The notes under the pieces are model-generated. The model made no database searches and was not told where the DNA came from. It saw only the letters and a list, made by a program, of their open reading frames with translations. Made by a program: the position numbers and the translations under genes. From positions 1 to 9,789 of the forward strand of contig JALZVC010000017.1 in NCBI GenBank assembly GCA_023301205.1: 9,789 nucleotides of DNA. The letters run 5' to 3'. This stretch comes from Flavobacteriaceae bacterium. GTDB lineage: Bacteria > Bacteroidota > Bacteroidia > Flavobacteriales > Flavobacteriaceae. This document shows, in pieces, positions 1 to 7,356 of this stretch. Every line of letters starts with the position of its first letter. Position 1 is the stretch's first letter.

Positions 1-30
1 AAAAAAAGCTGCCATTGGCGTATGGCAGCT
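1..30 (-). terminator. Intrinsic terminator of the lipoprotein gene
   Basis: An 8-bp perfect stem (AGCTGCCA at 7-14 pairing with TGGCAGCT at 23-30) encloses an 8-base loop. Read on the minus strand it is followed by a run of at least seven T residues that reaches the window edge. This is a classic rho-independent terminator placed about 40 bases after the stop codon of the minus-strand lipoprotein gene, so that gene is probably the last of its transcript. The plus-strand reading has no T-tract after the stem, so termination is one-directional. Confidence 0.8.
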
Positions 31-69
31 CTTAATCAACTAATTTAACCTAAACAAACTATCTTTAAA

Positions 70-2388
70 TTATAAGCACGTGAAGCAATCTGCCTCAAGA
101 TTATATAATTGAATTATTTCATTACCATTTAATGCTCTAGTATAAACCCTAAGATCATCCATAGCTCCTAAGAAGTTTTCTCCTAAATAATAAAAGCCAT
201 CTAATTCGTTTCCTACCTGCATACCCGTACCAGAGTTACGAAGTACCCCGTCTCTCCATAGTTGTACATTACCATCTGTTGATCTGGTGATTACAAGATG
301 GTGCCAGTCTGTATTGGTCCATACCACGTCGACTTCATTATTCCAGTCATCGTCCCACAGGTTAAATGGTGGATTATCTGAAAAGCATAAAGGGGTGTTT
401 AAATCAAATACTCTAATTGAAAAACCTTCACTGTCAGTACTTCCTTTTTGAATAAATTTTTCTAAATCTCCTGCATTTACATTTGCCATCTGGAACCAGA
501 GACTTACTGCAAATGCGTCTCCATTAACTATATTATTTATATCACTGATAGGTATTGCCGCCGAGTCACCATCAAAGAACGCTGCGCAATTAGGATTACC
601 ATCTCTGTCTTCTATAAAGAAAGCAGGAGGGTTGTTTACTTCAAAGTCAGAGATTAGATCAACCATTTCATTTGCAAAAGGCATGTAGATCACTAAATCA
701 TCTGTAAGGAATCCAGGATTGTCACAATTTGTGTCACAATCTCTAAACATTTCTGTAAAAACTAATTCTATATTGCCCGGATCGATTGTATGCACTGAAA
801 TTTGTTCTTCACTACACTGACCTACTTCATACACATTGTTTAGTGGTGCAAAATCATCAGTAAACGAATCCAGTATGAAAAATGGGAATTCTTCTCCAGA
901 ACTTTCTATGATATTTGTACCTGTGGTTAATGGCCTTGCTTGACTATCATTACCTAAATAAGCAATTACATTTCCGCCTTCAAACTGCAGTATATATGGT
1001 TCACTGGGTCCTTCTACATTCCAAACACATTGATTTAAATAGCCTATTAGTTCAGCTTCTGTGCATAGATCGTCGTTGCAATTTGATACTACCAGTGTTA
1101 TGGGGTAAATCATAAATTCATCTGGATTATCAGTAACTGTAACTCTTACATAAATTATGTTGTCTGAAAACGGGGACTCTATTGAAAACGATTCTGTATT
1201 GCTAATAGCAAGTTGATTAACTATTGCGTTAGCTTCTGTAGTGTGATAGGTAACATTAAATTCAGTCTCATCTTCACAAAATGTAACAGCAAAATCGAGA
1301 GTGAAAAATGCAGTTTCATTAAAACTATTGACGCAACGGAATAACGTATCGCTAAGATTATCTTCAAAACAGCTAAAGTCTGCATCTCCTTCGCAAGCTT
1401 CTACAACCAACTCTAATGGTTGAATTTCAAAATCTCCAGTAGCTATTCTTTCAAAACGTGCATATAATGTTTGAGATGCTAATTCTACAGATTCGTTAAA
1501 TAGAATTCCTGGGGCAATTATACCATTAATGGCATCCTCTAGCGTAAGGTGCATTGTTAAAGAAAAAGGGAGTAGCCCTGCACATTCCTGCTGATTTTCT
1601 GGGGCATTAATAATGTTTAACACAAAAGTAGCCTCACCATTACCATCATCATCACAACCTTGGTCTACAATAATAAATTCATAACAACCAAACTCGGTTT
1701 GGTTCATCATATTACATTCAAGCTCTGCTGCTTCAATGGCTGCTTGAATTTCTGCATTGCTATTTAATTCAATTATTTCTCCATTTTGAAGTTCCATTTG
1801 TACTGGAAAATTGAGACTAACTAATACCCCAGCTTGTAAATTTTCAATAAATAAATAAAGCGCTTCGTTAGATTCAATTGTTATGGTATCTATAAGTTCA
1901 AACTCTATATTAAAAATTGAAAAGGATAATGGGTATACAAACTCAATACAAGGAATATCTTGATCCATCTCTAGACAGGCGGCTACAAAAGGGATAAGTT
2001 CTTCTTCAGCGTTAATTACCACTTGTGTAAAGTCATTTAAGGTAATTACAATTGGGTAGATCAACTCTACATCAAATTTATTATTAAATTTTGCGATTAA
2101 AGCAATAACAGCGGCATAATCATTTTCATCATTTATGGTTAAAGAAACATCGTTTATGACTACCGTGAATGGTAAATTAATAGAGAAACAATCTGCTAAG
2201 TCAATAAAATCATCAAAAGATCGATCTTCTATAGCGGCACGTTGTATTAAGTTTGCTAATTCAGATTCTGCGACAATACTGTCTTCAACTGGTGGATTTT
2301 CAATTTCTGTGTCTTCCGTTTCACACGAGCTCAAGAGTAACGCGCAGCAAGCAAGTAATAAGCTAAATATACGTAAGTGATTTTTCAT
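70..2388 (-). CDS. Large modular surface lipoprotein with C-terminal LamG domain
   Basis: The 772-residue product begins with a lipoprotein signal peptide: basic n-region, Leu-rich core, and lipobox LSSC with the lipidated Cys at residue 22. The acidic stretch after it (ETED) is compatible with, but not an exact match to, the lipoprotein surface-export signal of Flavobacteriia. Residues about 66-230 hold four related short beta/alpha units of the form 'YP-hydrophobic strand-N/D...-helix', for example around ELIYPIVITLNDF. Residues about 265-335 and 350-440 resemble degenerate copies of repeats common in flavobacterial adhesins (VTYHTTEANA...IYVRVTV). Residues about 560-765 form a concanavalin-like LamG/Laminin_G_3 fold (DLVIYMPF, FAVSLWFQM, WHHLVITR, DDLRVYTRAL). 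Many Cys pairs fit an extracytoplasmic protein. LamG domains usually bind glycans or proteins, but the ligand here is unknown. It is divergent from the sigma gene, and its upstream box is nearly identical to that of fecR, so it is probably co-regulated with the TonB receptor and may be its surface partner. Confidence 0.88.
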   Translation of the reverse strand: MKNHLRIFSLLLACCALLLSSCETEDTEIENPPVEDSIVAESELANLIQRAAIEDRSFDDFIDLADCFSINLPFTVVINDVSLTINDENDYAAVIALIAKFNNKFDVELIYPIVITLNDFTQVVINAEEELIPFVAACLEMDQDIPCIEFVYPLSFSIFNIEFELIDTITIESNEALYLFIENLQAGVLVSLNFPVQMELQNGEIIELNSNAEIQAAIEAAELECNMMNQTEFGCYEFIIVDQGCDDDGNGEATFVLNIINAPENQQECAGLLPFSLTMHLTLEDAINGIIAPGILFNESVELASQTLYARFERIATGDFEIQPLELVVEACEGDADFSCFEDNLSDTLFRCVNSFNETAFFTLDFAVTFCEDETEFNVTYHTTEANAIVNQLAISNTESFSIESPFSDNIIYVRVTVTDNPDEFMIYPITLVVSNCNDDLCTEAELIGYLNQCVWNVEGPSEPYILQFEGGNVIAYLGNDSQARPLTTGTNIIESSGEEFPFFILDSFTDDFAPLNNVYEVGQCSEEQISVHTIDPGNIELVFTEMFRDCDTNCDNPGFLTDDLVIYMPFANEMVDLISDFEVNNPPAFFIEDRDGNPNCAAFFDGDSAAIPISDINNIVNGDAFAVSLWFQMANVNAGDLEKFIQKGSTDSEGFSIRVFDLNTPLCFSDNPPFNLWDDDWNNEVDVVWTNTDWHHLVITRSTDGNVQLWRDGVLRNSGTGMQVGNELDGFYYLGENFLGAMDDLRVYTRALNGNEIIQLYNLEADCFTCL

Positions 2389-2428
2389 AATTTTTCTTTT
2401 TTAAAAGTTGGTTATGCTCGAGCTTCAG

Positions 2429-2461
2429 GTATATAACATTTCAGAAATAAAAATCCCTACC
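2429..2461 (-). promoter_or_regulatory. Shared 33-bp promoter box (copy 1, lipoprotein gene)
   Basis: Read on the minus strand, the segment begins GGTAGGG, continues through a 17-base AT-rich spacer containing ATTTCTGAAAT, and ends GTTATATAC. It matches 32 of 33 bases of the plus-strand segment 3148-3180 upstream of fecR; the only difference is T versus A at position 13. It ends 40 bases before the lipoprotein ATG. GGTAGGG and GTTATA at this spacing fit the -35/-10 layout of an ECF-sigma promoter. Recognition by the adjacent FecI-like sigma is inferred from context. Confidence 0.7.
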
Positions 2462-2492
2462 TTGATAATTAAAAATAATTGTTACTTCTTTG
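2462..2492 (+). promoter_or_regulatory. Possible housekeeping-type promoter of the sigma gene
   Basis: TTG at 2462-2464 is followed after 20 bases by CTTCTTTG (2485-2492). This keeps the TTTG half of the Bacteroidota -7 element TAnnTTTG but not the TA. It lies 17 bases before the sigma ATG and abuts the divergent lipoprotein box. No copy of the 33-bp box faces the sigma gene, so the sigma factor appears not to use that box for its own transcription. This is a weak match. Confidence 0.28.
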
Positions 2493-2509
2493 TATTCTCA
2501 AATTAAGAC

Positions 2510-3025
2510 ATGAATAAAGACCTGCAAGATACTGTTTGCAAAAAAGAAATCTTTGATGCTATTTACACAAAGTACTCAAAGAATATTCATGACTTCTTAT
2601 ATTACAAGTTTGGCAGTGCGTTACATCCTCAAGATAAAATGCAAGAGGCATTTATTAAATTATGGGAGAATTGCAAAAAGGTAACACCATCTAAAGCAAA
2701 GAGTTTTTTGTTTACCACTGCAAATAACTTGAGCATTAATGAATATAGACATCAAAAAGTGGTGCTAAAGTTTAATGAAAGGCCTCAAAATTTAATTAAT
2801 AATGAGACGCCAGAATTTGTTTTAAGGGAAAAAGAGTACAAAATAGAAATAGAAAATGCGATAGCCTCTTTAACCGAGGCAGAACGTGTTGCTTTTTTAT
2901 TAAATAGAGTAGAAGGCAAGCGTTTTAAGGAAGTTGCAGCGCTTTTAGACATTAGCGTAAAGGCGGTGGAGAAAAGGGTTTATGGAGCATTAAAAAAAAT
3001 ACGAGAACAAATTGATGGAATTTAA
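2510..3025 (+). CDS. FecI-like ECF RNA polymerase sigma factor
   Basis: The 171-residue protein has the two-domain layout and length of extracytoplasmic-function sigma factors of the FecI-like group found next to FecR and TonB receptors in Bacteroidota. Region 2 lies at about residues 15-80 (YTKYSKNIHDFLYYKF, then DKMQEAFIKLWENC, with a LFTTANN segment at its end). Region 4 lies at about 115-165 and has a clear helix-turn-helix (RFKEVAALLDISVKAVEKRV) that would read the -35 element. It should direct core RNA polymerase to a small regulon. The two matching 33-bp boxes, before the lipoprotein gene and before fecR, are the obvious targets. The fecR gene follows after 167 bases and has its own box, so sigma and anti-sigma are probably not always co-transcribed. 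The ATG start gives a full-length region 2 and has an AT-rich leader with no Shine-Dalgarno sequence, as is normal in this phylum. Confidence 0.93.
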   Translation: MNKDLQDTVCKKEIFDAIYTKYSKNIHDFLYYKFGSALHPQDKMQEAFIKLWENCKKVTPSKAKSFLFTTANNLSINEYRHQKVVLKFNERPQNLINNETPEFVLREKEYKIEIENAIASLTEAERVAFLLNRVEGKRFKEVAALLDISVKAVEKRVYGALKKIREQIDGI

Positions 3026-3075
3026 AAAATATACGCTTTAAAATGTACGTTTTTGGTTTTTCATCAAAATAATTA

Positions 3076-3109
3076 AATATTAATATAGTTGGTAATCCCC
3101 GTTAATATT
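3076..3109. repeat. 8-bp inverted repeat between the sigma and fecR genes
   Basis: AATATTAA (3076-3083) and TTAATATT (3102-3109) are perfect inverted copies separated by 18 bases that include GGTAATCCCC. The repeat lies 50 bases after the sigma stop codon and about 40 bases before the fecR promoter box. It has no T-tract, so it is not a convincing terminator. It could be a protein-binding site or chance in AT-rich DNA. The rest of the 3026-3147 spacer shows nothing I can name. Confidence 0.25.
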
Positions 3110-3147
3110 GGAGTTTATAATTTAATTAGATACTATTTAAAAAATAG

Positions 3148-3180
3148 GGTAGGGATTTTAATTTCTGAAATGTTATATAC
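3148..3180 (+). promoter_or_regulatory. Shared 33-bp promoter box (copy 2, fecR-receptor operon)
   Basis: The segment runs GGTAGGG (3148-3154), a 17-base spacer with ATTTCTGAAAT (3161-3171), then GTTATATAC (3172-3180). It is 32/33 identical to the minus-strand box before the divergent lipoprotein gene. It ends only 12 bases before the fecR ATG. If GTTATA is the -10 element, transcription would start roughly 7-9 bases before the ATG, giving an almost leaderless fecR mRNA. The box would drive fecR and the overlapping receptor gene together. Confidence 0.7.
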
Positions 3181-3192
3181 ATATAAATTGCT

Positions 3193-4083
3193 ATGAAAGA
3201 GGAAAGTTTAATTAAAAAGTGGCTAGATTACGATTTAACTGCGGAGGAATTAAAAGTGCTAGAGGGCTCTGAAGATTTTCAGACCCTCCAGCACATTTCC
3301 AATATAGCTGCAGGAGTAGAAGCTCCTCATTTTGATGCTGCAACTTCGTTAGCGTCTTTAGATTTAAAAGAAAAAACTACACCTCGTAGTTTTGATTTCG
3401 CTACCCTTACAAAGATTGCTGCTGTGCTCGTTATTGCATTAGGCATCTTTTATTATACCACGACACTAGATACTAAAATTGCTACACAATTGGCACATAC
3501 AGAAAATGTAATGCTGCCAGATGGGTCTTCTGTTATTGTTAATGCCGACTCAGAGTTGCTATTCAATAAAAACGCTTGGGATAACAATAGGAATCTTAAC
3601 TTAGATGGCGAAGCTTATTTTAAGGTAGCAAAGGGAGAGCGTTTTACCGTGACTACTACTGGAGGAACCGTTACCGTTTTAGGTACAGAATTTAATGTAA
3701 GATATAGAGATAGTAAACTTGAGGTAACTTGTTTTGAAGGGTCTGTTCAAGTCAGTTCTGGGACTGCTTCTGTGGTTCTTGACCCTACCGATAAAGTGAT
3801 TTTAGAAAACGGAAAAATAACAAAGAGTTTTATTGATACTAGATCTTCGCCTACGTGGGTAGGTGGTGAAAGTACATTTGTAAGTACGCCTTTTATTGAT
3901 GTAATTAGAGAATTTGAGCGACAATACGATGTAGTTGTCGAAACGACAAATGTAAATGACACGACCTTATTTACAGGAGGTTTTAAACATAAAGACCTAA
4001 CTATAGCCTTAAAAACTATTACTTCCCCAATGCAGTTAACTTATATTAAAAAAGGAAAAAAGATCAATATATCGAGTGAATAA
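3193..4083 (+). CDS. FecR-family anti-sigma factor / signal transducer
   Basis: The 296-residue inner-membrane protein has the standard Bacteroidota FecR order. A short cytoplasmic N-terminus (about 1-70, starting with an IKKWLDYDLTAEEL helix that would hold the sigma factor) is followed by one transmembrane helix at about 73-90 (IAAVLVIALGIFYYTT). A periplasmic FecR domain occupies about 100-195 (VMLPDGSSVIVNADS, LDGEAYFKVAKGERFTV, VLGTEFNVR, CFEGSVQVSS). A C-terminal DUF4974-like domain lies at about 222-292 (FVSTPFIDVIREFERQY...FTGGFKHKDLTIALKTI) and is thought to touch the receptor's STN domain. It should sequester or license the upstream ECF sigma according to receptor occupancy. Its last codons overlap the start of the receptor gene by 8 bases, which suggests translational coupling. 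A copy of the shared promoter box lies immediately upstream. Confidence 0.93.
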   Translation: MKEESLIKKWLDYDLTAEELKVLEGSEDFQTLQHISNIAAGVEAPHFDAATSLASLDLKEKTTPRSFDFATLTKIAAVLVIALGIFYYTTTLDTKIATQLAHTENVMLPDGSSVIVNADSELLFNKNAWDNNRNLNLDGEAYFKVAKGERFTVTTTGGTVTVLGTEFNVRYRDSKLEVTCFEGSVQVSSGTASVVLDPTDKVILENGKITKSFIDTRSSPTWVGGESTFVSTPFIDVIREFERQYDVVVETTNVNDTTLFTGGFKHKDLTIALKTITSPMQLTYIKKGKKINISSE

Positions 4084-6379
4084 AACGTTACGTGTTTTTT
4101 TTCTAATGTATGCCTTCTATTGTATAGGAGTAAGTACGCTTGCCGCACAATCTTCAGAAAAAATACCGCTCGAAGATGCCTTACAACTCATTGAATCTAC
4201 GTATCAAATTAAATTCTCTTTTGCTGACGAAGCTATAGGTGGTAAAAGTATTTCTTTACCAGACCTGACCAGTATGAGTAAAGATGAGATGATTTATTGG
4301 TTGCAGTTTACAACTAATCTAACCTTCGAGGTACTCTCTGAACGCTATATTTCTATTTACGAAAATAACAGCAGACTTACCAATAATGTAGCTGCACTAA
4401 GCGAGGTGCTAATTTTTCATTACTTAGCACCTGGTATCGCAAAAAACATTGATGCAAGTGTTACAATTAACCCTTCTTCTTTAGGTATTTTACCAGGTTT
4501 AATAGAGCCAGATGTGCTGCAGACGGTGCAGGCAGTTCCTGGTATCACCAGTGTAGAAGAAAAAGTATCTGATATTAATGTGAGAGGGGGTACTAACGAT
4601 CAGAACCTTTTTTTGTATGAAGGCGTTAAAATGTATCAAACCGGCCACTTTTTTGGTTTAATCTCTGCTTTTAATCCGTATTTAATTGATGAGGTTACCT
4701 TATACAAAAATGTTTCGTCTCCTCAATATGCAGAAGGTGTATCTTCTGTTATTGATATTAGCTTGAAGGATAATATACAAGGGGCTAACCGGTCTGGTGT
4801 TGGCTTTAATTTTATTGCAGCAGATGCGTTTTCAAATTTTCAAATTTCAGAAAACACACGTTTAATGGTTTCTGGTAGACGTTCTTTAACAGACGTTATA
4901 TTTACGCCAACTTATAGTCAATATAGCAGTAGGATATTTCAAGATACAGATATAGCCAATAACCCCGCTTTTTTTAATTTTAATAGTGAGGAGCAATTTT
5001 ATTTTGCAGATGCATCGTTAAAAGTAATACATGATATTTCTGAAAATGATCAAGTCACGGCAAATCTACTTTTTTTGAATAATAGCTTAAGCTATGAAGA
5101 AGAAGCTGTTACAGGAGGAGCGACAGAATCTTTACGAAGTGGTCTAGACCAAAATACATTACTAGGTAGTGTTTCGTATGAAAAATCACTTTCTTCTAAA
5201 TGGACTATACGATCACAAGCTTTTGCGAGTAGGTATCGATTAGAGGCTATTAATAGAGATGTGGTCAATGACCAACGATTGATACAAGAGAATGGTGTTA
5301 CGGAATATGGCTTTAAGCTAGATTCTTATTATAAGGTGTCTAAAAAGTTGCAAACTAAATACGGATACCACTATACCAATACAAGCGTAACAGATTTGCA
5401 GGATGTTAATCGGCCAGATTTTAGAAGCTTTACAAGAAATATTTTACAAATACATAGTTTATACGGCGAATTAATTTTTACTTCAAAGAAAGAAGATAGA
5501 ACACTTAAAGTAGGAGGTAGAGGGATGTATTATGAAAAATTTGATAACATACGTATAGAGCCTTTTGCAAATTTTCAATGGCAATTAGATGAGGTGTTTT
5601 CTATAGCTGCATCTGCAGAAACAAAAAGTCAAACTACGACACAAATTATTGATCGGCAAGATGATTTTTTGGGAATAGAGCAGCGAAGATGGACTCTAGC
5701 AGATGAGGATAATAATCCGATTGTTAGGGCTAAGAAGGTTGCTGCAGGAGTGGGTTTTGGTAAGAAAAAATTAAACCTAAATATTGAAGGCTATTATAAA
5801 ATAGTAGATGGGATATCTACACGAGGACAAGGGTTTCAAAATCAGTTTGAATTAGTTAGTGCGCTGGGAGAATATACAGCTAAAGGAATAGATGTCTTAT
5901 TACAAAAAGAATGGAAGGGTGTTACAAGTTGGATTGGCTATTCGTATGCTGAAAATGAATATGATTTTAATGGATTAACACCGGAAGTTTTTCCAAATAA
6001 TTTAGATGTTACTCATACTGTAAATGCCGCGTTAACGTATAAGCGAAACGGCTTACAAGTAGGTTTAGGTGCTAGATATAATACAGGGAAACCTTTTACT
6101 TTGCTAGCAGACATTGCCCCGGGTAGTAATGGCGAAATTCTTTTAGATACTCCTAATGCGGAAAGATTACCTGATTATTTTAAATTAGATTTCTCCACTA
6201 CGTATGTGTTTGATATTTCAGAAAAAATAAGAGGAAGCATGGGAATTTCTATATGGAACATCTTAAACCGAAGGAATGTTGTAAATGCTTATTACTCGCT
6301 TATTGATGATGTACCTACGCTTATTGAAAATAGAGCATTGGATTTGACGCCAAATATTAGTCTTCGCCTTTATTTTTGA
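4076..6379 (+). CDS. TonB-dependent outer-membrane receptor with STN signalling domain
   Basis: The 767-residue FecA-like receptor starts at GTG. That start gives a proper signal peptide (basic MNKTLR, hydrophobic core, cleavage near LAAQ at 22-25), whereas the next ATG (4106) would remove the basic residues. Residues about 30-95 form an STN domain (IPLEDALQLIESTYQIKFSF...), which relays occupancy to FecR. SEVLIFHYL (about 98-107) is a plausible TonB-box region. The plug runs from about 115 to 235 (GILPGLIEPDVLQTVQAVPG, DINVRGGTNDQNLFLYEG, GHFFGLISAFNPYLIDEVTL, EGVSSVIDISL). The remainder is a beta-barrel ending in an aromatic strand, LRLYF. It is short compared with SusC proteins (about 1000 residues), lacks a carboxypeptidase-like N-terminal domain, and has no SusD neighbour. 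Together with the sigma and FecR it forms a cell-surface signalling unit. The substrate is unknown; the divergent LamG lipoprotein is the only candidate accessory protein in view. Confidence 0.93.
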   Translation: MNKTLRVFFLMYAFYCIGVSTLAAQSSEKIPLEDALQLIESTYQIKFSFADEAIGGKSISLPDLTSMSKDEMIYWLQFTTNLTFEVLSERYISIYENNSRLTNNVAALSEVLIFHYLAPGIAKNIDASVTINPSSLGILPGLIEPDVLQTVQAVPGITSVEEKVSDINVRGGTNDQNLFLYEGVKMYQTGHFFGLISAFNPYLIDEVTLYKNVSSPQYAEGVSSVIDISLKDNIQGANRSGVGFNFIAADAFSNFQISENTRLMVSGRRSLTDVIFTPTYSQYSSRIFQDTDIANNPAFFNFNSEEQFYFADASLKVIHDISENDQVTANLLFLNNSLSYEEEAVTGGATESLRSGLDQNTLLGSVSYEKSLSSKWTIRSQAFASRYRLEAINRDVVNDQRLIQENGVTEYGFKLDSYYKVSKKLQTKYGYHYTNTSVTDLQDVNRPDFRSFTRNILQIHSLYGELIFTSKKEDRTLKVGGRGMYYEKFDNIRIEPFANFQWQLDEVFSIAASAETKSQTTTQIIDRQDDFLGIEQRRWTLADEDNNPIVRAKKVAAGVGFGKKKLNLNIEGYYKIVDGISTRGQGFQNQFELVSALGEYTAKGIDVLLQKEWKGVTSWIGYSYAENEYDFNGLTPEVFPNNLDVTHTVNAALTYKRNGLQVGLGARYNTGKPFTLLADIAPGSNGEILLDTPNAERLPDYFKLDFSTTYVFDISEKIRGSMGISIWNILNRRNVVNAYYSLIDDVPTLIENRALDLTPNISLRLYF

Positions 6380-6418
6380 GATTTCGTAAATCAAAATAGT
6401 TTGGTTAGTTAATAAGTT

Positions 6419-6452
6419 GCCTGGCATTAACAATGATGTATGGCTTTTTTTT
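6419..6452 (+). terminator. Probable terminator of the fecR-receptor operon
   Basis: An imperfect hairpin (GCC 6419-6421 with GGC 6442-6444, internal mismatches, then an inner CAT/ATG-type stem) is followed directly by eight T residues (6445-6452). It lies 40 bases after the receptor stop, and its T-tract overlaps the stop codon of the convergent pseudouridine synthase gene. The stem is interrupted, so efficiency is uncertain. On the minus strand no T-tract follows the stem. Confidence 0.42.
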
Positions 6453-7320
6453 ATTGTGTATTTCGTCCTCTCCTTCTTTGGGGGTTGTCTATCCTAGATA
6501 CAGGTTTATTGGTATCTCTTCGGGGCTTATTACGTCCATTATCACCCTGTTTTATAGATCCTTTTTTAGCATCTTTATTATCAACGTATGACGCGTTGTT
6601 GCTTTCTGCAACAGATTCTTGTAATCCTTGTAGTTCTTCTTTAGTTAAATCACGCCACTTGCCATAAGGTAGTTCGCCAAGCTCTACATTCATGATTCGT
6701 TCACGCTTTAGTTGTTGGACTTCATAATCTAGATATTCACACATCCGTCTAATTTGTCGGTTTAATCCTTGCACTAAAATGATTCTAAAAACGAAACGAC
6801 TCACTTGCTCCACAAAACATTTTTTAGTGGTGGTCTCTAATTCTTCCAGAGGAACTCCATTGCCCATTCTTCTAATAAACTCTGAGGTAATGGGTCTATC
6901 CACTTTTACAAAATATTCTTTCTCGTGACTGTTACCCGCTCGTAATATTTTATTTACAATATCGCCATCGTTTGTCATTAAAAGTAGGCCTTCACTTGGT
7001 TTATCTAGACGTCCTACGTGAAAAATGCGTTCTTTGTGACCTATAAAATCTACTACATTACCCTCTACACGTAGATCCGTTGTGCACGTAATACCTACTG
7101 GTTTATTTAGTACGATATACACAAGATTATCGTTGGCCGTAATCAAGTTACCTTCTACATGAATCTTATCATCTGGCATCGCCCGATCTCCTAATTGAAC
7201 TGGCTTACCATTTAAGGTGACGTTTCCTTCTTCAATTAATTTATCTGCTTGTCTTCTTGAACAATATCCGCTGTCGCTAATTGCTTTGTTAAGTCTAATA
7301 GAATCTGGATGATTTGCCAT
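6451..7320 (-). CDS. rluF: 23S rRNA pseudouridine synthase, RluF-like (RsuA family)
   Basis: The 289-residue enzyme converts a uridine in rRNA to pseudouridine; RluF acts on 23S rRNA U2604 (E. coli numbering). An S4 RNA-binding domain occupies about residues 7-55 ([30 protein letters not shown]). The RsuA-type catalytic domain follows with LNKPVGITC and [18 protein letters not shown], in which Asp106 is the catalytic aspartate. It continues with [20 protein letters not shown] and [18 protein letters not shown], phrasing that fits RluF better than RluB, RluE or RsuA. About 55 C-terminal residues form a polar, basic, low-complexity tail (KPRRDTNKP...QRRRGRNTQ), common in Bacteroidota orthologues. 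I chose the ATG at 7320; an in-frame GTG at 7335 would add five residues but overlaps the -7 promoter element. It is convergent with the receptor gene. Confidence 0.9.
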   Translation of the reverse strand: MANHPDSIRLNKAISDSGYCSRRQADKLIEEGNVTLNGKPVQLGDRAMPDDKIHVEGNLITANDNLVYIVLNKPVGITCTTDLRVEGNVVDFIGHKERIFHVGRLDKPSEGLLLMTNDGDIVNKILRAGNSHEKEYFVKVDRPITSEFIRRMGNGVPLEELETTTKKCFVEQVSRFVFRIILVQGLNRQIRRMCEYLDYEVQQLKRERIMNVELGELPYGKWRDLTKEELQGLQESVAESNNASYVDNKDAKKGSIKQGDNGRNKPRRDTNKPVSRIDNPQRRRGRNTQ

Positions 7321-7324
7321 ATCG

Positions 7325-7356
7325 CAAAAATACACTATTGCTCACAAAGTAACATA
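7325..7356 (-). promoter_or_regulatory. Promoter of the rluF-like gene, possibly leaderless
   Basis: On the minus strand TATTTTTG (7332-7325) is an exact match to the Bacteroidota -7 consensus TAnnTTTG. It ends four bases before the ATG at 7320-7318, so transcription would begin at or beside the start codon. At 20 bases upstream there is only a weak -33 candidate, TATG (7356-7353), which sits in the putative recombination core at the cassette boundary. The -7 element is clear and the -33 element is doubtful. Confidence 0.45.

Noticed and set aside
915..1115. Plus-strand open frame of 66 codons
   Set aside because: It is antisense to the well-supported lipoprotein gene and has no recognisable protein features.
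2135..2380. Plus-strand open frame of 81 codons
   Set aside because: It lies opposite the lipoprotein signal-peptide and repeat region, and its composition mirrors the real coding strand.
3747..3962. Minus-strand open frame of 71 codons
   Set aside because: It is antisense to the conserved FecR and C-terminal domains of fecR, with no supporting signals.
5034..5050. Sequence similar to the shared box core (ATTTCTGAAAATG) inside the receptor gene
   Set aside because: It lacks both GGTAGGG and GTTATA at the right spacing and lies within coding DNA, so it is chance similarity.
6380..6392. Hairpin GATTT-CGT-AAATC just after the receptor stop
   Set aside because: It is only five AT-rich pairs with no T-tract; the stem at 6419-6452 with eight T residues is the better terminator candidate.
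6440..6667. Plus-strand open frame of 75 codons with hydrophobic content
   Set aside because: It lies opposite the basic tail of the rluF-like gene and starts in the terminator; the hydrophobic look comes from reversing Arg/Lys/Asn-rich codons.
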